A stretch of DNA of 48,889 nucleotides, taken from a virus. A program made the position numbers and the translations under genes. The stretch lies in IMG/VR virus record IMGVR_UViG_3300049595_004909, positions 1 to 48,889 of that record. The stretch is one strand, 5' to 3'. Positions 47,098 to 48,889 of this stretch are shown one piece after another. Below the pieces are notes generated by a model. The model was not told the origin of the DNA. It ran no database searches and worked only from the letters and a program-made list of their open reading frames with translations. The stretch's first letter is position 1; the number at the start of each line of letters is the position of its first letter.

Positions 47098-47568
47098 ATG
47101 GCAGAGCGTAGCTTTAAAAGTGTAGGTGAGTTGAATGTGGATGTGCGTGCAGCACAGACACGCCAGCCTGTTCCTGTGGGAATTGTAACTCCTGTGGTAT
47201 ACAGCAGCAAGGTTGGCGGACCACTAGAAATGTCAACAAGCATTGTCAATCAAGTTATCGACAATTTTAGAAACATGCTGTTGACTAATCATGGCGAAAG
47301 GGTCCCACTGTTTGACTATGGTGCAAACCTAAGACAGCTTTTGACAGAAAGACTTGCAATTGATGATTATGAATCTCAAGCCATGCTATTGATCAAGGCA
47401 ACGACAGAGAAGTACATGCCGTATGTCAATCTTGACACTTTTGAGGTCCAGACAATGCAAACTGACACAGAATCTTTGTCAAAGGTTAAAGTACTTGTGA
47501 AGTTTTCCATACCTCGACTAACAACTTCATCAAAGCTTCTTGAGATAATTCTCACAAACATAGGGTAA
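47098..47568 (+). CDS. gp25-like baseplate wedge protein
   Basis: A 156-residue protein with the gp25 (GPW/gp25) signature: SIVNQVIDNFRNMLLTNHGERVPLFDYGANLRQLLTE, followed by the short beta domain. TATAAAC lies directly before the ATG (47090-47096) and may be a late promoter element; no clear Shine-Dalgarno sequence is seen. gp25 initiates the sheath and completes the wedge in contractile tails. Length is typical. Confidence 0.88.
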   Translation: MAERSFKSVGELNVDVRAAQTRQPVPVGIVTPVVYSSKVGGPLEMSTSIVNQVIDNFRNMLLTNHGERVPLFDYGANLRQLLTERLAIDDYESQAMLLIKATTEKYMPYVNLDTFEVQTMQTDTESLSKVKVLVKFSIPRLTTSSKLLEIILTNIG

Positions 47569-47574
47569 GAAGAA

Positions 47575-48889
47575 ATGGCTTTAACTGATGTTAAAAAGAC
47601 ACTGAAGCAGAAGCGCCAGAGGAACTATCTTGCCCGTGACTTCGATAGTTTTAGAGCAGAGCTTCTTCAATATGCACAGGCATACTTTCCTGACAAGATC
47701 CAGGATTTTTCTGAGGCATCTGTTGGAGGCATGCTTCTAGATCTTGTTGCCTATATCGGTGACACCACTTCTTTCTACCTTGACCACCAGTTCAATGAGC
47801 TTAGCCTTGACACGGCTGTAGAACGTGCGAATGTTGAAAGGCTGATTAGGTTAGCAGGGGTCAAGATTAAAGGCGCATCGCCCGCTTTTTGTGATGTTGA
47901 TCTTACGTTCAAGGTAGATGCTGAATTAACATCACAGGGATACCTACCGAAAAGCTCACAACTTCCAATTGTCAACATCGGCACTACAGTCCGATCAAAC
48001 ACTGGGATCGAGTTTTCTCTAGTGGATGACGTTGATTTCTCACAGATTAATGCAAAAAATAAGTACATTGCAAGATATAGAGTTGCGTCAACAGGTTCAG
48101 CAGGCGTCCCAACATCATTTAACGTGACGCGAACTGGAACTTTTGTCTCAGGCGCAACAGCAGAAGAGCTGTTCACTTTCGGTGGAGATTTAACACCATT
48201 CAAGACTATAGACTTGACCAATTCCAACGTGAACGAGATTCTTCTTGTCAAAGACACGGAAGGAAACGAATACTATGAAGTTGATACTCTAGCTCAAGAC
48301 ACTGTCTTTAAGATCGTTGACAATGTTCGTGATGACAATGATCAAGTTCCAAATGCAATTGCCGTTATACCTGCACCCTATCGATTTGTTGCTCGTGTCG
48401 CAGCAGACTCTGGCGCAGTCCAGCTAATTTTCGGGTCAGGTGACGCATCTTCTCTAGATAACGATATCTTACCTGACCCAAGCCAGGTTTCTTTGCCACT
48501 GTATGGTGACAGAAAGTCTTTCTCAAAGGTTTCAATTGACCCTAATTCACTTCTAAACTCCCAAAGCCTAGGAATAACACCTGCAAATACCACACTTAGA
48601 GTGCGGTACAGATACGGTGGGGGTGTGTCACACAACGTCTCACCTAACACCATCAAAACTGTTGGTAACCTGGTTACCTCATTTAGTTCATCAGTCTCAC
48701 CAGGTAAAGTTGCAGCGATAAGAGCATCAACAACAGTCAATAACATCGCGGCCGCACAGGGAGGTGAAAATGCTCCTACGCTAGAGGACTTGAGGCAGGT
48801 CGCGCTATCTGTTAGAAATTCACAGAACAGAATTGTATCTAAAGAAGACCTAATATCGCGTGTCTACACCATGCCATCAAACTTTGGCA
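47575..48889 (+). CDS. gp6/Baseplate_J-like baseplate wedge protein, 3'-truncated by window edge
   Basis: Open from ATG 47575 (AAGAAG upstream) to the window end: 438 codons with no stop. The N-terminus KQKRQRNYLARDFDSFRAELLQYAQAYFPDKIQDFSEASVGGMLLDLVAYIGD is the T4 gp6 / Baseplate_J start. The central beta domains (TFVSGATAEELFTFGG, LRVRYRYGGG) and a final NAPTLEDLRQVALSVRNSQNRIVSKEDLISRVY follow. It forms the inner baseplate ring. The downstream part is outside the window. Confidence 0.9.
   Translation, partial: MALTDVKKTLKQKRQRNYLARDFDSFRAELLQYAQAYFPDKIQDFSEASVGGMLLDLVAYIGDTTSFYLDHQFNELSLDTAVERANVERLIRLAGVKIKGASPAFCDVDLTFKVDAELTSQGYLPKSSQLPIVNIGTTVRSNTGIEFSLVDDVDFSQINAKNKYIARYRVASTGSAGVPTSFNVTRTGTFVSGATAEELFTFGGDLTPFKTIDLTNSNVNEILLVKDTEGNEYYEVDTLAQDTVFKIVDNVRDDNDQVPNAIAVIPAPYRFVARVAADSGAVQLIFGSGDASSLDNDILPDPSQVSLPLYGDRKSFSKVSIDPNSLLNSQSLGITPANTTLRVRYRYGGGVSHNVSPNTIKTVGNLVTSFSSSVSPGKVAAIRASTTVNNIAAAQGGENAPTLEDLRQVALSVRNSQNRIVSKEDLISRVYTMPSNFG

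Noticed and set aside
1-48889. tRNA genes, integrase, attachment sites or IS elements
   Set aside because: I looked for tRNA-like clover-leaf ends, transposase or recombinase motifs and terminal repeats and saw none; gaps between genes are too short for most of these. A tRNA scan would be decisive.

Overview
The window is a piece of a large tailed-phage genome, most likely a T4-like (contractile-tail) myovirus. The evidence is a run of T4-type morphogenesis genes at the right end (a gp25-like baseplate wedge protein, the 5' part of a gp6/Baseplate_J-like wedge protein, and a gp55-like late sigma factor), long repetitive fibre proteins in the middle, very tight packing with ATGA/GTGA start-stop overlaps, and almost all genes on one strand. 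The host cannot be named from the sequence. The first ~1.9 kb and the gene at 3185 are GC-rich (often above 60% by eye), while most of the rest is nearer 35-45%.

Layout. (1) 1-4652: a cargo-like region. Six genes begin with the same short basic/amphipathic N-terminal motif (LRQIIREEL type), have otherwise unrelated bodies of different base composition, and include an ADP-ribosyltransferase-like protein. Three of the gaps before them carry a near-identical ~105-bp promoter/operator block. I suggest these are capsid-targeted, injected proteins comparable to T4 Alt and internal proteins. (2) 4682-5802: a glycosyltransferase-like gene and a convergent zinc-metallopeptidase-like gene. (3) 5881-12766: an operon with the complete DUF444(YeaH)-SpoVR(YcgB)-PrkA(YeaG) triad, then a strongly diverged, shortened GroEL-like protein that lacks the ATPase aspartate, three small proteins and a histone-H1(Hc1)-like protein, ending at a hairpin terminator. 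(4) 12819-23652: a small sigma-region-4-like regulator on the minus strand, a collagen/Ig-like fibre protein, a PIN-PhoH ATPase, two small beta-rich proteins and two paralogous long fibres with a common C-terminal domain, ending at a strong terminator. (5) 23676-43593: a ~20-kb glycan locus with about ten glycosyltransferases, GDP-fucose enzymes (Gmd and GDP-fucose synthase), an epimerase, a short UDP-glucose-dehydrogenase-like enzyme, a nucleotidyltransferase-HAD fusion, a cupin, a RuBisCO-like protein (form IV type), a methyltransferase, a GDPD-like protein and a RecB/Cas4-type nuclease. (6) 43593-48889: a small membrane protein, the late sigma factor and baseplate genes, running off the window end.

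How it may fit together. The fibres sit directly before the glycan locus, so either the virion is glycosylated or the infected host's surface is remodelled. The kinase triad with the chaperonin relic and the H1-like protein looks like a host-takeover or stress-control module. Several transcription-unit starts have a -10-like hexamer (TATAAT/CATAAT/CATTAT) ending only 6-7 nt before the start codon with no Shine-Dalgarno sequence, which suggests leaderless phage transcripts, possibly read by the gp55-like sigma. The most unusual items are the tagged cargo cassettes, the kinase triad plus GroEL relic, and the phage-borne RuBisCO-like protein. All functional statements rest on motif recognition by eye. 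No database search was run.
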